64,000 nucleotides of DNA from DATFFO01 sp963744905 (GTDB lineage: Bacteria; Actinomycetota; Acidimicrobiia; Spongiisociales; ZC4RG35): contig CAVUUV010000007.1 of the NCBI GenBank assembly GCA_963744905.1, forward strand, positions 186,001 through 250,000, in the 5' to 3' direction. Below are positions 42,087 to 49,452 of this stretch, one piece after another; the stretch's first letter is position 1; each line of letters begins with the position of its first letter. Position numbers and translations under genes: made by a program. The notes under the pieces were generated by a model. It saw nothing but the letters and a program-made list of their open reading frames with translations. It did not search any database and was not told the origin of the DNA.

Positions 42087-43159
42087 ACCGCCACCCCGGC
42101 ATTCCTGGCCGATTTCTCCAGACGGCGCCGTGCGAGTGCCGCCGCGGCTTCGGCTGGGCTGGTACCGCTCGCCACTGCCTGAGCCAGGATCTGGCCTACC
42201 CGGTCCTCGATGTCGTCGACCATGTCCCGAGCCCGATCGGCGTCGTAGCCACCCGGATCGAGTTCGGCCGAGATGTTGATGATTCCCCCGGCATTGGCCA
42301 GATAGTCGGGCACATAGAGAATGTCCCGCTCCGCCAATCGCTCCGCGCACGCCGGATCGGCCAGCTGGTTGTTTGCGGATCCGACCACCGCCGCACATCG
42401 AAGACGTGGAATAGTCGCCTGATCGAGGACCCCGCCCAGGGCGCAAGGAGCCAGCACATCGCATGGCCTGGTCAGGATCTCGTCCGGGGGACACGGCTCC
42501 GCCCCGATCGACTCCGCCACTTCCTCAGCGCAAGGCCGATCGATGTCGCTGACCAGGACGGTGGCTCCTTCTTCGGCCAGGAGGCGAGCCAGATGCGATC
42601 CGACCTTTCCAACTCCCTGGATGGCAATGGTTCGGTCCGCGAGATCAGCTGAAGACCAGAGTTGCTGCCCGGCCGCCCGCATAGCCCCGACCACACCGCG
42701 AGCTGTCGCAGGAGATGGATCCCCCGACCCGCCCATGTCGAACGGCAGACCCGTCACCCAGCGTGTGGTGCTGGACACCTCGACCAGGTCGGACACCGTG
42801 GTTCCCACGTCCTCGGCGGTGATATAGGAACCGCCGAGGCGCTGGACGAGCCTCCCGAATGAGTGGAGCATCTCCGGAGTCTTGTGCTCCAGGTCTCCGA
42901 TCAGGACGGCCTTGCCCCCTCCCAGGTCGAGCCCGGCGGCCGCAGCCTTGAAGGTCATGCCCTCGGAGAGGCGGAGGACGTCGTGCAGCGCCTCGGCTTC
43001 AGACGTGTAGGGGTACAGCCGGGTCCCTCCCAGGGCCGGTCCCAGAACGGTCGAGTGGATGGCGATGATCGCCTGGAGCCCGGAGGAGGAATCCCGGCCG
43101 AAGACGACGGTTTCATGTCCGTCGGCGGCCATCTCCTCCAACACCGGTTGGTCCACCAT
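42083..43159 (-). CDS. Leu/Glu/Phe/Val dehydrogenase family amino acid dehydrogenase
   Basis: 358 aa. LGPALGGTRLYPYTSEAEAL and GMTFKAAAAGLDLGGGKAVL hold the substrate glycines and the two active-site lysines, TAEDVGTTVSDL follows, and IAIQGVGKVGSHLARLLAEE is the NAD site. Length and motifs are closest to leucine/valine dehydrogenases. It would release ammonia from an amino acid freed by the pathway, giving a 2-keto acid. The ATG lies 8 bases after shared motif site F, so the mRNA is nearly leaderless. PepE is coupled behind it. Confidence 0.92.
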   Translation of the reverse strand: MVDQPVLEEMAADGHETVVFGRDSSSGLQAIIAIHSTVLGPALGGTRLYPYTSEAEALHDVLRLSEGMTFKAAAAGLDLGGGKAVLIGDLEHKTPEMLHSFGRLVQRLGGSYITAEDVGTTVSDLVEVSSTTRWVTGLPFDMGGSGDPSPATARGVVGAMRAAGQQLWSSADLADRTIAIQGVGKVGSHLARLLAEEGATVLVSDIDRPCAEEVAESIGAEPCPPDEILTRPCDVLAPCALGGVLDQATIPRLRCAAVVGSANNQLADPACAERLAERDILYVPDYLANAGGIINISAELDPGGYDADRARDMVDDIEDRVGQILAQAVASGTSPAEAAAALARRRLEKSARNAGVAV

Positions 43160-43164
43160 GGGAG

Positions 43165-43179
43165 AGATATTATAAGATT
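43165..43179. promoter_or_regulatory. Shared motif, site F (amino acid dehydrogenase-pepE / aminotransferase)
   Basis: AGATATTATAAGATT; on the minus strand AATCTTATAATATCT with TATAAT ending about 10 bases before the dehydrogenase ATG. On the plus strand TATAAG faces the aminotransferase gene at 43214. Confidence 0.7.
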
Positions 43180-43213
43180 TGTCGGTGTTGTCGATCCGAG
43201 GAGCCGATCAGCC

Positions 43214-44368
43214 ATGAAGTCCCCGTCGGCGGCAGTGCGCGGCCTCGATCGCTCCGGGATCAGAGAGGTGTTCGATCTGGCCAACACCATCCCCGGGGCC
43301 ATTCATCTGGAGATGGGCGAGCCGGATTTCGCCACGCCGGCCCACGTCTGCGAGGCGGCGGCGCAGGCCGCCATCGACGGGTACACCAAGTACACGCCCA
43401 ATGCCGGGCTCCCGGCGTTACGTGAAGCGCTGGCGGAGAAGATCGTCACCCGCAATGGGCTGGATGCCGGCGCCGAGCGCATCCTGGTCACTCCGGGGGC
43501 CATAGCGTCGTTGTTCGCTGCCTTTCTTGCACTGTGCGACAAGGGAGACCAGGTGCTGATACCCGACCCGGCCTGGCCGAACTATCGGATGATCGCCGCA
43601 TTGCAGGGACTGGAGGTGGTCCGGTACCCGCTGCGGGTCGAGGACGGTTTCCTTCCTTCGGCCGAACTGATCGAACCGCTGGTGAGCGATGGGACCAAAC
43701 TCATCCTGGTCAACTCCCCCAGCAATCCCACCGGGGTGGTGACGAGAGGGTCTCACCTCGAGGACTTGATGGCACTGGTCTCCGACAAGGACCTCTGGGT
43801 TGTTTCCGACGAGGTATACGACGAGATCTACTTCGACGGCCCGGTGGCGCCGAGTATCGCCTCGGCCGGCGACCCCGAGCGGGTGGTCACCGTCTGGAGC
43901 CTGTCGAAGACCTATGCAATGACCGGCTGGAGGGTGGGCTACGCCCTCGCCCCGGGCGAGCTGGCACCGCTGATGATCAAGACACAGGAGCCGATAACGG
44001 CCTGCGTCAACGCCCCGGCGCAAATGGGCGCTCTCGCCGCCGTGAGCGGCCCCCAGGATTGCGTCGTGGAGATGCGAGAGGCGTATCGAAGACGGAGGGA
44101 CTCGACCCTCGGCCAACTCGATAGCTCGGGGATCTCGTATGTGACGCCGGCAGGTGCGTTCTACCTGTGGATCGACATTTCCGACTCCGGTAACGATTCA
44201 ACGGACTTTGCCCGCGCCCTGCTTCTGGACCAGGGGGTGGCGGTCACCCCCGGTCAAGCGTTCGGTCCGGCAGGGCGGGGTTATGTGCGGGTCTCCCTGG
44301 CGACTGACCCCGGGTTGTTGCACGAGGGAGTGGCGAGATTGATCGAGGCGTTGCGGGCGGCCCGATGA
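43214..44368 (+). CDS. Pyridoxal phosphate-dependent aminotransferase (class I/II)
   Basis: 384-aa fold-type I aminotransferase. IHLEMGEPDFATPAHVCEAA, YTPNAGLPALREALAEKI, NSPSNPTGVV, VVSDEVYDEIYFDG and SLSKTYAMTGWRVGYAL with the PLP Lys are all present. It probably moves the amino group of a pathway amino acid to a keto acid. ATG 43214 lies close behind shared motif site F and is divergent from the dehydrogenase gene. A MITE-like element stands 44 bp after its stop. Confidence 0.93.
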   Translation: MKSPSAAVRGLDRSGIREVFDLANTIPGAIHLEMGEPDFATPAHVCEAAAQAAIDGYTKYTPNAGLPALREALAEKIVTRNGLDAGAERILVTPGAIASLFAAFLALCDKGDQVLIPDPAWPNYRMIAALQGLEVVRYPLRVEDGFLPSAELIEPLVSDGTKLILVNSPSNPTGVVTRGSHLEDLMALVSDKDLWVVSDEVYDEIYFDGPVAPSIASAGDPERVVTVWSLSKTYAMTGWRVGYALAPGELAPLMIKTQEPITACVNAPAQMGALAAVSGPQDCVVEMREAYRRRRDSTLGQLDSSGISYVTPAGAFYLWIDISDSGNDSTDFARALLLDQGVAVTPGQAFGPAGRGYVRVSLATDPGLLHEGVARLIEALRAAR

Positions 44369-44412
44369 CTGGGAGACACCCGTCGGCCTGATTGAGCAAC
44401 ACACCACTAGAG

Positions 44413-44572
44413 GAGCCTGTTGGATAATGCCGTTGCTCGGATTGGCGGCCAGGCGCGCCAGTCGCAAGGCCGAGGTTTCGCCACTCCTTGTGCCGGAATG
44501 GCGGGGCCGAGAACGCAGTGGGTGGTGATGCATGGTCGTCAAGATGGGTGACATGCATTGTTCAACGGGCTC
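44413..44572. mobile_element. 160-bp MITE-like element, copy 2 (inverted relative to copy 1)
   Basis: Same 18-bp terminal repeats as copy 1 and almost identical inside. CTAG stands at 44573-44576 on the right and at 44407-44410 on the left, with two extra bases AG before the left end. The right CTAG contains the TAG stop of the sugar kinase gene. Presence of CTAG on both sides suggests an independent insertion. Confidence 0.88.
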
Positions 44573-45529
44573 CTAGCGGTCCACGCCCCGTTCGCTCCCG
44601 GTCAGGATGTGATCCAACTCGCGTCGGTCGATGCGGACCTGGTCGCCAGAGGTGGCCAGGGCCACCGCCGCCAGGGCCACACCTCGCTGCATTCCCGCTT
44701 CGATGTCACCGTCGAGCAACCCGTCCAGCAGTCCTGCGGCGAATGCGTCACCGGCGCCAAGGCGATCAACGATCATGGTGGGCCGGGCTGGGACCTGGAG
44801 GGTCGAACCGTCTCTGGCCAAAACCGCTCCCCTGGGTCCCTCGGTCACCACTACGTTCGAGCTGTCCAGCATGTCGGCCAGCTCCAGTGCCGCATCTCCC
44901 GGCGGGGAGGATATGCCGAACACCGTCAGCGCGTCCTCACGGGTGCAGATGAGGAGATCGACGCCCTCAGCGAGCTTGCTCAACACGGTGCGGGCCGTTT
45001 CTTGGCCCCAGAGACGGGCCCGGTGGTTGACATCGAGGGAAACGAGCGAGGCCGAAGCCTTGGCGGCCTCGGCCACGGCCAGGGTCGTGTCCCGGCAGCT
45101 GTCGGACAGAGCCGGTGTGATGCCCGAGAGATGGACAACTCGGGCTCCGGCGACGGCTTCCCAGGGAACGTCATCCGGAGTCATCCGTGAGGCCGCCGAT
45201 CCCCGTCGGTCGTAAATCACCGACGTACCTCTGGGACCGTTGTCGAGTTCGACGAAATAGGTTCCCAGTCGACCTTCGGTCAGCCACTCGGCCATGGAGA
45301 GGTCGACCCCGGCCGCCCTCAGATCGCGGGCCACCCGTCGGCCCAGGCGGTTTTCGGGGAGCTTCGAGTACCAGGCCACGGAGCGATCCAGCGCGGCCAG
45401 CGCCACGGCGACGTTGGCTTCTGAACCCGCCACGTGGAGGTCGAGGAGGGCGGTGCTGTCGAGCGGAACCCCGGCCGGCGGGGACAGGCGGAGCATCGCC
45501 TCTCCAAGGGTGAACACATCGTGACTCAC
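44573..45529 (-). CDS. PfkB-family sugar kinase, probably 2-keto-3-deoxygluconate kinase
   Basis: 318 aa. The N-terminal glycine region HVAGSEANVAVALAALDRSV and the C-terminal VDRLGAGDAFAAGLLDGLLDG (anion hole and catalytic Asp) are PfkB signatures. The next gene is KDPG aldolase with a four-base overlap, so the likely reaction is phosphorylation of 2-keto-3-deoxygluconate or a related sugar acid. It ends in the CTAG where MITE copy 2 inserted. Not preceded by the shared TTATAA motif. Confidence 0.88.
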   Translation of the reverse strand: MSHDVFTLGEAMLRLSPPAGVPLDSTALLDLHVAGSEANVAVALAALDRSVAWYSKLPENRLGRRVARDLRAAGVDLSMAEWLTEGRLGTYFVELDNGPRGTSVIYDRRGSAASRMTPDDVPWEAVAGARVVHLSGITPALSDSCRDTTLAVAEAAKASASLVSLDVNHRARLWGQETARTVLSKLAEGVDLLICTREDALTVFGISSPPGDAALELADMLDSSNVVVTEGPRGAVLARDGSTLQVPARPTMIVDRLGAGDAFAAGLLDGLLDGDIEAGMQRGVALAAVALATSGDQVRIDRRELDHILTGSERGVDR

Positions 45530-46176
45530 GTGACGGCCTCCGCCCAGCTCCGGGCCCGGGCAGCGATCTCGGCCACTCCCCCCATGGCGAAGCCTTCAAC
45601 CGAGAAGAGGTCGGAACCAGCCCCGACGGCCGCTGCTCCGGCCTCCAGGTAGGACTCGGCAACCGAGGCCGTGATGCCTCCCGTCGGCACCAGGGGAGGG
45701 TGGCCGAGGGGAGAGCGAATAGCTTTCACGAAGGCAACGCCCCCGAGCTGTGACACCGGAAACAGCTTCACCGCTGTCGCTCCGATGCGGACGGCCCGGT
45801 CGATTTCGGTGGGCGTGGCCGCACCGGGTACAGCAGCCATTCCCCTCGCCAGGGCCGCCTCGACAGTCGCCTCGTCGACGATCGGCGCCACGATGAAGCG
45901 GCCCCCGCAGTCGGCTATCCGTTCGACCCTGTCGGAGCGAAGCACACTGCCTGCCCCTACCGTTACCTGAGGGAGGGCTCCGGCGATGCGCGAGATCTGA
46001 GACAGGGCTTCGTCCGAATCGAGTGTCACCTCCAGGACACGAATTCCGTTTTCCACTGCAGCCGAAGCGACGTCGATGATGGATGCGGCCGGCATCCCGC
46101 GCAGGATTCCGATTATCGGCACGGCCTCGAGCCCGGGAAGGGCAGTGGCGAGGATCGAATCTGGAACGGGATCCAT
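45526..46176 (-). CDS. eda: 2-dehydro-3-deoxyphosphogluconate aldolase (KDPG/KHG aldolase)
   Basis: 216-aa class I aldolase. IGILRGMPAASIIDVASAAV, the catalytic Glu in IRVLEVTLDSDEAL, VGAGSVLRSD and the Schiff-base Lys in GATAVKLFPVSQLGG followed by PTGGITASVAESYLEAGA are typical of Eda. It splits KDPG into pyruvate and glyceraldehyde 3-phosphate. First gene of the pair with the kinase, divergent from the second GntR regulator, which probably controls it. Confidence 0.93.
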   Translation of the reverse strand: MDPVPDSILATALPGLEAVPIIGILRGMPAASIIDVASAAVENGIRVLEVTLDSDEALSQISRIAGALPQVTVGAGSVLRSDRVERIADCGGRFIVAPIVDEATVEAALARGMAAVPGAATPTEIDRAVRIGATAVKLFPVSQLGGVAFVKAIRSPLGHPPLVPTGGITASVAESYLEAGAAAVGAGSDLFSVEGFAMGGVAEIAARARSWAEAVT

Positions 46177-46251
46177 AGGCGGGCCACTAGACGCGGAGCA
46201 AGCCGGAGTGGCACCGGCTCTACGACCCCCATGTTAGATTGAGCTTCCTCT

Positions 46252-46950
46252 GTGAAAACGCCTACCAACGGTCCACCCCGGTCCGGGAGCAGCGTCGACC
46301 GCGTCTACGAGGCCTTGCGCTCGGCGATCGTCATGGGCCACTACCCGCCCGGGGGTCCCCTGCGTCTTCATGAACTGAGCGAGGACCTGGGTGTGAGCCT
46401 CATTCCGATACGGGAGGCGCTACGCCGGCTCGAAGTGGAGAGACTGGTCGACAATCGCCCCTACCGCGGTGCCGTGGTGGCGTCGATCTCACTGTCTGAT
46501 GTGCGTGATGCCTACGGGACCCGAATCCTCCTCGAGTCTGAGGCCTTGCGGCGGGCGTGGCCAAACATAGATGAGGAGGCGCTGGGTGTCGCCCGAAATA
46601 CCCTGGACGAGATGTTCGCGGCCTTCGAGGCCGGTCGGATGGAAGAGGGTGCGCAGTTGCACGGGCGCTATCACTTCGACTTGTGGGCCCGGGCCGAGTC
46701 GCCCTGGCTGGATCACCTGATCAGGATCCTGTGGAGCCATACCGAGCGATATCGAAACCTGGCCCTCGTTCTTCAGACTCCGGCCCGTGCTGGGAAGGAG
46801 TATCACCAGGTCGTGCTCGCCGCACTGGAGTCTAGAGATCTCGATTCTGCAATCCTTCACACGCGAGAGGAACTCTCCAGGGCGAGGGATCTGGTGATCG
46901 AGCATCTCTCGGACGCCCTGGGGATGAAGCCCGAAACGCGGCCCGCCTGA
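46252..46950 (+). CDS. GntR-family regulator with FCD domain, second paralogue
   Basis: 232 aa. VYEALRSAIVMGHYPPGGPL and GVSLIPIREALRRLEVERLV form the winged helix; DAYGTRILLESEALRRAW and ILWSHTERYRNLALVL belong to the FCD domain. The last segment and HTH are strikingly like the regulator at 26676, so both come from one ancestor. The start is GTG 46252. TAGATT at 46235-46240 could be a -10, leaving only a few bases of leader. Likely regulator of the divergent eda-kinase pair. Confidence 0.9.
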   Translation: MKTPTNGPPRSGSSVDRVYEALRSAIVMGHYPPGGPLRLHELSEDLGVSLIPIREALRRLEVERLVDNRPYRGAVVASISLSDVRDAYGTRILLESEALRRAWPNIDEEALGVARNTLDEMFAAFEAGRMEEGAQLHGRYHFDLWARAESPWLDHLIRILWSHTERYRNLALVLQTPARAGKEYHQVVLAALESRDLDSAILHTREELSRARDLVIEHLSDALGMKPETRPA

Positions 46951-47004
46951 GTGCAGCCCTGATATCGGCCTTCCCCCGGCGCCCGCTCGGTCCATAATGG
47001 CCCG

Positions 47005-47553
47005 ATGAAACACCTCTCTCTGTCCGAGCTGGAGGCCGGCCTCGATCACGTCCGGGCCGCGGCGGCAGACGCCGGCACGGTCGAGATGATCGTCCGGCGG
47101 CCGTCGGTGGAGCAGCGAGAAGTGGTGGAGGAGGCGGTTCTCGATGCGGCGGACGGTCTGGTTGGTGACACCTGGAGGAGCCGCACCATCGAGGCGAGCG
47201 AGGACGGGACACCGATATTCGACTCCCAGATCACCCTGATGAATGCTCGCTTCGTCGACCTGGTGGCGCAGGGCAGAGCACGGTGGGCTCTGGCCGGGGA
47301 CCAGCTCTACGTGGATCTCGATGTGGGTGTCGGGAATCTCCCGCCCGGCACGACATTGTCGGTCGGCAACGCCGTGCTCGAGATCACTGCCCGACCTCAC
47401 ACCGGCTGTGCCAAGTTCTCGCGGCGTTTCGGGATGGAGGCCCTCCGGTTCGTCAACTCTCCCACAGGCCGTGAGCTCAGGTTGCGTGGCGTCTACGCCA
47501 CCGTCATCCGGCCGGGCTCGATTCGCCGCGGAGACGTCATCAAGAAGGTCTAG
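47005..47553 (+). CDS. MOSC domain protein
   Basis: 182 aa. LVGDTWRSR near residue 53 and ITARPHTGCAKFSRRFG near 130, with its conserved Cys, define the MOSC fold, also found at the end of molybdenum cofactor sulfurase and in mARC/YiiM-like enzymes. Such proteins bind sulfur or molybdenum cofactor. Because the Mo-hydroxylase of this window belongs to the class that needs a sulfurated cofactor, a link is imaginable, but no operon ties them. The terpenoid-fold gene follows in the same frame after 30 bp. Confidence 0.88.
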   Translation: MKHLSLSELEAGLDHVRAAAADAGTVEMIVRRPSVEQREVVEEAVLDAADGLVGDTWRSRTIEASEDGTPIFDSQITLMNARFVDLVAQGRARWALAGDQLYVDLDVGVGNLPPGTTLSVGNAVLEITARPHTGCAKFSRRFGMEALRFVNSPTGRELRLRGVYATVIRPGSIRRGDVIKKV

Positions 47554-47583
47554 AGGCCGGCCCGTCGGCGAAAGGAGATCACT

Positions 47584-48531
47584 CTGGATGCCCGAACCGG
47601 CTTTGCGCTCGACTGGCTCCTCCAGTCCGAGGAGCCAGGGGTCCGCCTCTTGGCACGCCGGGATGTTCTCGGCGAGGAAGTCGACGATTTCACCACCGTG
47701 GCGGACGGCTCGAAGGCGAGAGCCCTGCTGGCGGGTCAGAAGCCCGACGGCGGGTTCGGCGTTCATCCGTATCGCAAGTGGGCCGGTGCCCACTGGAGGT
47801 TGGTGTCGCTGGTTGATCTGGGGATCCCCGGGGAGCATCCGGGCATGGCGCCTGCAGTGGCCACAGTTCTCGATTGGCTCACCAGTGAACGACATCGGAG
47901 CCGCATCCGGGTCATCGACGGGCTCACCCGCCGCTGCGCATCCCAGGAGGGCAACGCGCTGGCGGTAGCGTCCCAGCTCGGCCTGGCCTCCGACCCCCGG
48001 GTTCAGCTGCTGGCCGAATCGCTGGTCGGCTGGCAGTGGCCCGATGGCGGTTGGAACTGCTCCGTGCGCGCCAGTGGAAGACGTTCCTCCTTCCACGAGA
48101 CCCTGCCCCCGATCCGCGGTCTCTTCGAGTACTGGCGTGCGACCGGCGAGGACGAGGCACTCCAGGCTGCCGGGCGGGCCGCCGAGCTATTACTGGAGCA
48201 TCGGCTGTTTCGCGCCCTGAAGAGTGGCGAGCCGATTCACAAGAGCTGGGTGACGTTGCACTATCCCCCTTACTGGCACTACGACGTCCTCAGCGCTCTC
48301 AACGTCCTGGGGCGGATGCAGCTCACAACAGACCCCCGTTGCTCCGACGCCCTCGAGATACTGGCGCAGAGGCGTCTCGAGGACGGTCGATGGCGTCCTG
48401 GCGGGTACTGGTGGAACCCGCCCGGTTCCGATCGACCCAACACCGATGTGGTCGACTGGGGACGTTCGGCCCCCAACGAAATGGTCACCCTCACCGCTCT
48501 GCGCGTCTACGCCGCCTCCGGTCTGCTCTGA
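47584..48531 (+). CDS. Terpenoid-cyclase/prenyltransferase-fold protein, second copy, probable CTG start
   Basis: About 315 aa of alpha/alpha-toroid repeats: ALDWLLQSEEPGVRLLARRD, LVGWQWPDGGWNCS (a QW-like motif), FHETLPPIRGLFEYWRAT and PNEMVTLTALRVYAASGLL. QW-type motifs are usual in squalene-hopene-like folds, but the DxDD motif is missing. The homologous N-terminal helix lies upstream of the first conventional in-frame start (TTG 47650); the frame is closed by the TAG of the MOSC gene at 47551-47553, so CTG 47584, with AAGGAG 7 bases before, is the best start. Function unknown; related in fold to 5620-6645. Confidence 0.7.
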   Translation: MDARTGFALDWLLQSEEPGVRLLARRDVLGEEVDDFTTVADGSKARALLAGQKPDGGFGVHPYRKWAGAHWRLVSLVDLGIPGEHPGMAPAVATVLDWLTSERHRSRIRVIDGLTRRCASQEGNALAVASQLGLASDPRVQLLAESLVGWQWPDGGWNCSVRASGRRSSFHETLPPIRGLFEYWRATGEDEALQAAGRAAELLLEHRLFRALKSGEPIHKSWVTLHYPPYWHYDVLSALNVLGRMQLTTDPRCSDALEILAQRRLEDGRWRPGGYWWNPPGSDRPNTDVVDWGRSAPNEMVTLTALRVYAASGLL

Positions 48532-48606
48532 CGGAAGCCCGGGTGGGGCCGACGCCGACGGATCGCCTGGAGTAGCCTCGAAGTCGAGTCTCATGGAGTG
48601 CTCTGG

Positions 48607-49350
48607 TTGAGTTCGATGGCTTGGCGGCAGGAGTCGACCGGCTACGTGCGGGGGCCCTACCAGGTCGTGTTGGAGGGACCTGGGCGGTGGAGGCTCGAGC
48701 GGCGGGGACGTTCGATGGGAATTTTCGAGAGTCTGAGTTCGGCCCAGTCCGTCGCCGGGTTGGCCGAACGAAGACGGCTGATGCGTCGGGCGGTGGCGGG
48801 TTGGCTGGCTCTGTGTCTGGTCGGGATAGCAGCGGTCATCTGGCTGGCTGCTTTCCCCGAGGTGCCCAATCCCGACTATCCGCCCGCCGAGGCTCTGGCG
48901 GCAGACTTGCGGGACGCTTACGACTCGATCGTCGCCGGTGAGTCGGTTGTGGGCGACTATCAGGCTGTCGCCGACGGGTTCGAAGGGGGTCTGGTGGTGC
49001 GGCCCGGAACCGATCGGGAGTACAACGTTCTGATGGGCGAGAGCGCCGGTCGATGCTATGTGATGTGGTGGCACGAAGGGTTCCTGCCCCAGGGAGGTGT
49101 CCTCAAGCGGAGTCTGGAATGCCATCCATCTACGGTCATCTTCGGAATCGCCAACTCCTATGAGAAGGTCTCACCTGCCTCCGACCGCCACCTCGTCAAC
49201 CTCATCGGCTCGACCATCGTCTGGGAGCAACTTCTTCCGTCGCCCACCCGGTTCGGATGGTGGGTGGTGCCGGGCATCGCCATTGCCCTGCTTCTGGCGG
49301 TCATGGCCCTTGTCAACATGGTGGTAGTGCTGATACGTCGGGAGGCGTGA
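48607..49350 (+). CDS. Two-helix membrane protein, first of a tandem pair
   Basis: 247 aa. A cytosolic N-terminal part (VLEGPGRWRLERRGRSMGIF, then an arginine-rich stretch) leads to a helix at about 63-82 (GWLALCLVGIAAVIWLAAF). An outer domain follows with NPDYPPAEALAADLRDAY, FEGGLVVRPGTDREYNVLMG and two Cys (GRCYVMWW, ECHPST), and a second helix closes the protein (WVVPGIAIALLLAVMALVNM). The start is TTG 48607 after GGAG, conserved with the next gene. I do not recognise the family. Confidence 0.75.
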   Translation: MSSMAWRQESTGYVRGPYQVVLEGPGRWRLERRGRSMGIFESLSSAQSVAGLAERRRLMRRAVAGWLALCLVGIAAVIWLAAFPEVPNPDYPPAEALAADLRDAYDSIVAGESVVGDYQAVADGFEGGLVVRPGTDREYNVLMGESAGRCYVMWWHEGFLPQGGVLKRSLECHPSTVIFGIANSYEKVSPASDRHLVNLIGSTIVWEQLLPSPTRFGWWVVPGIAIALLLAVMALVNMVVVLIRREA

Positions 49351-49452
49351 GGGCAAAGGAGCCTGCGGAACAGGCTCGTCCGGGGCCTAAAGCCTCTACC
49401 GACGAGGATCCTCAAACGTAGGATCGGTTTCGAGTCTCATGGGACGGTCTCG

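Noticed and set aside
34028..44572. The two MITE copies plus the 10.2 kb between them as a composite transposon
   Set aside because: Each copy has CTAG at both of its own ends, which points to two separate insertions, and no transposase or outer target duplication for a larger unit is seen.
46200..46220. AGCCGGAGTGGCACCGGCT dyad before the second GntR as another copy of the shared motif
   Set aside because: It shares no bases with GATCTTATAAY; it may be a separate operator, but support is weak.
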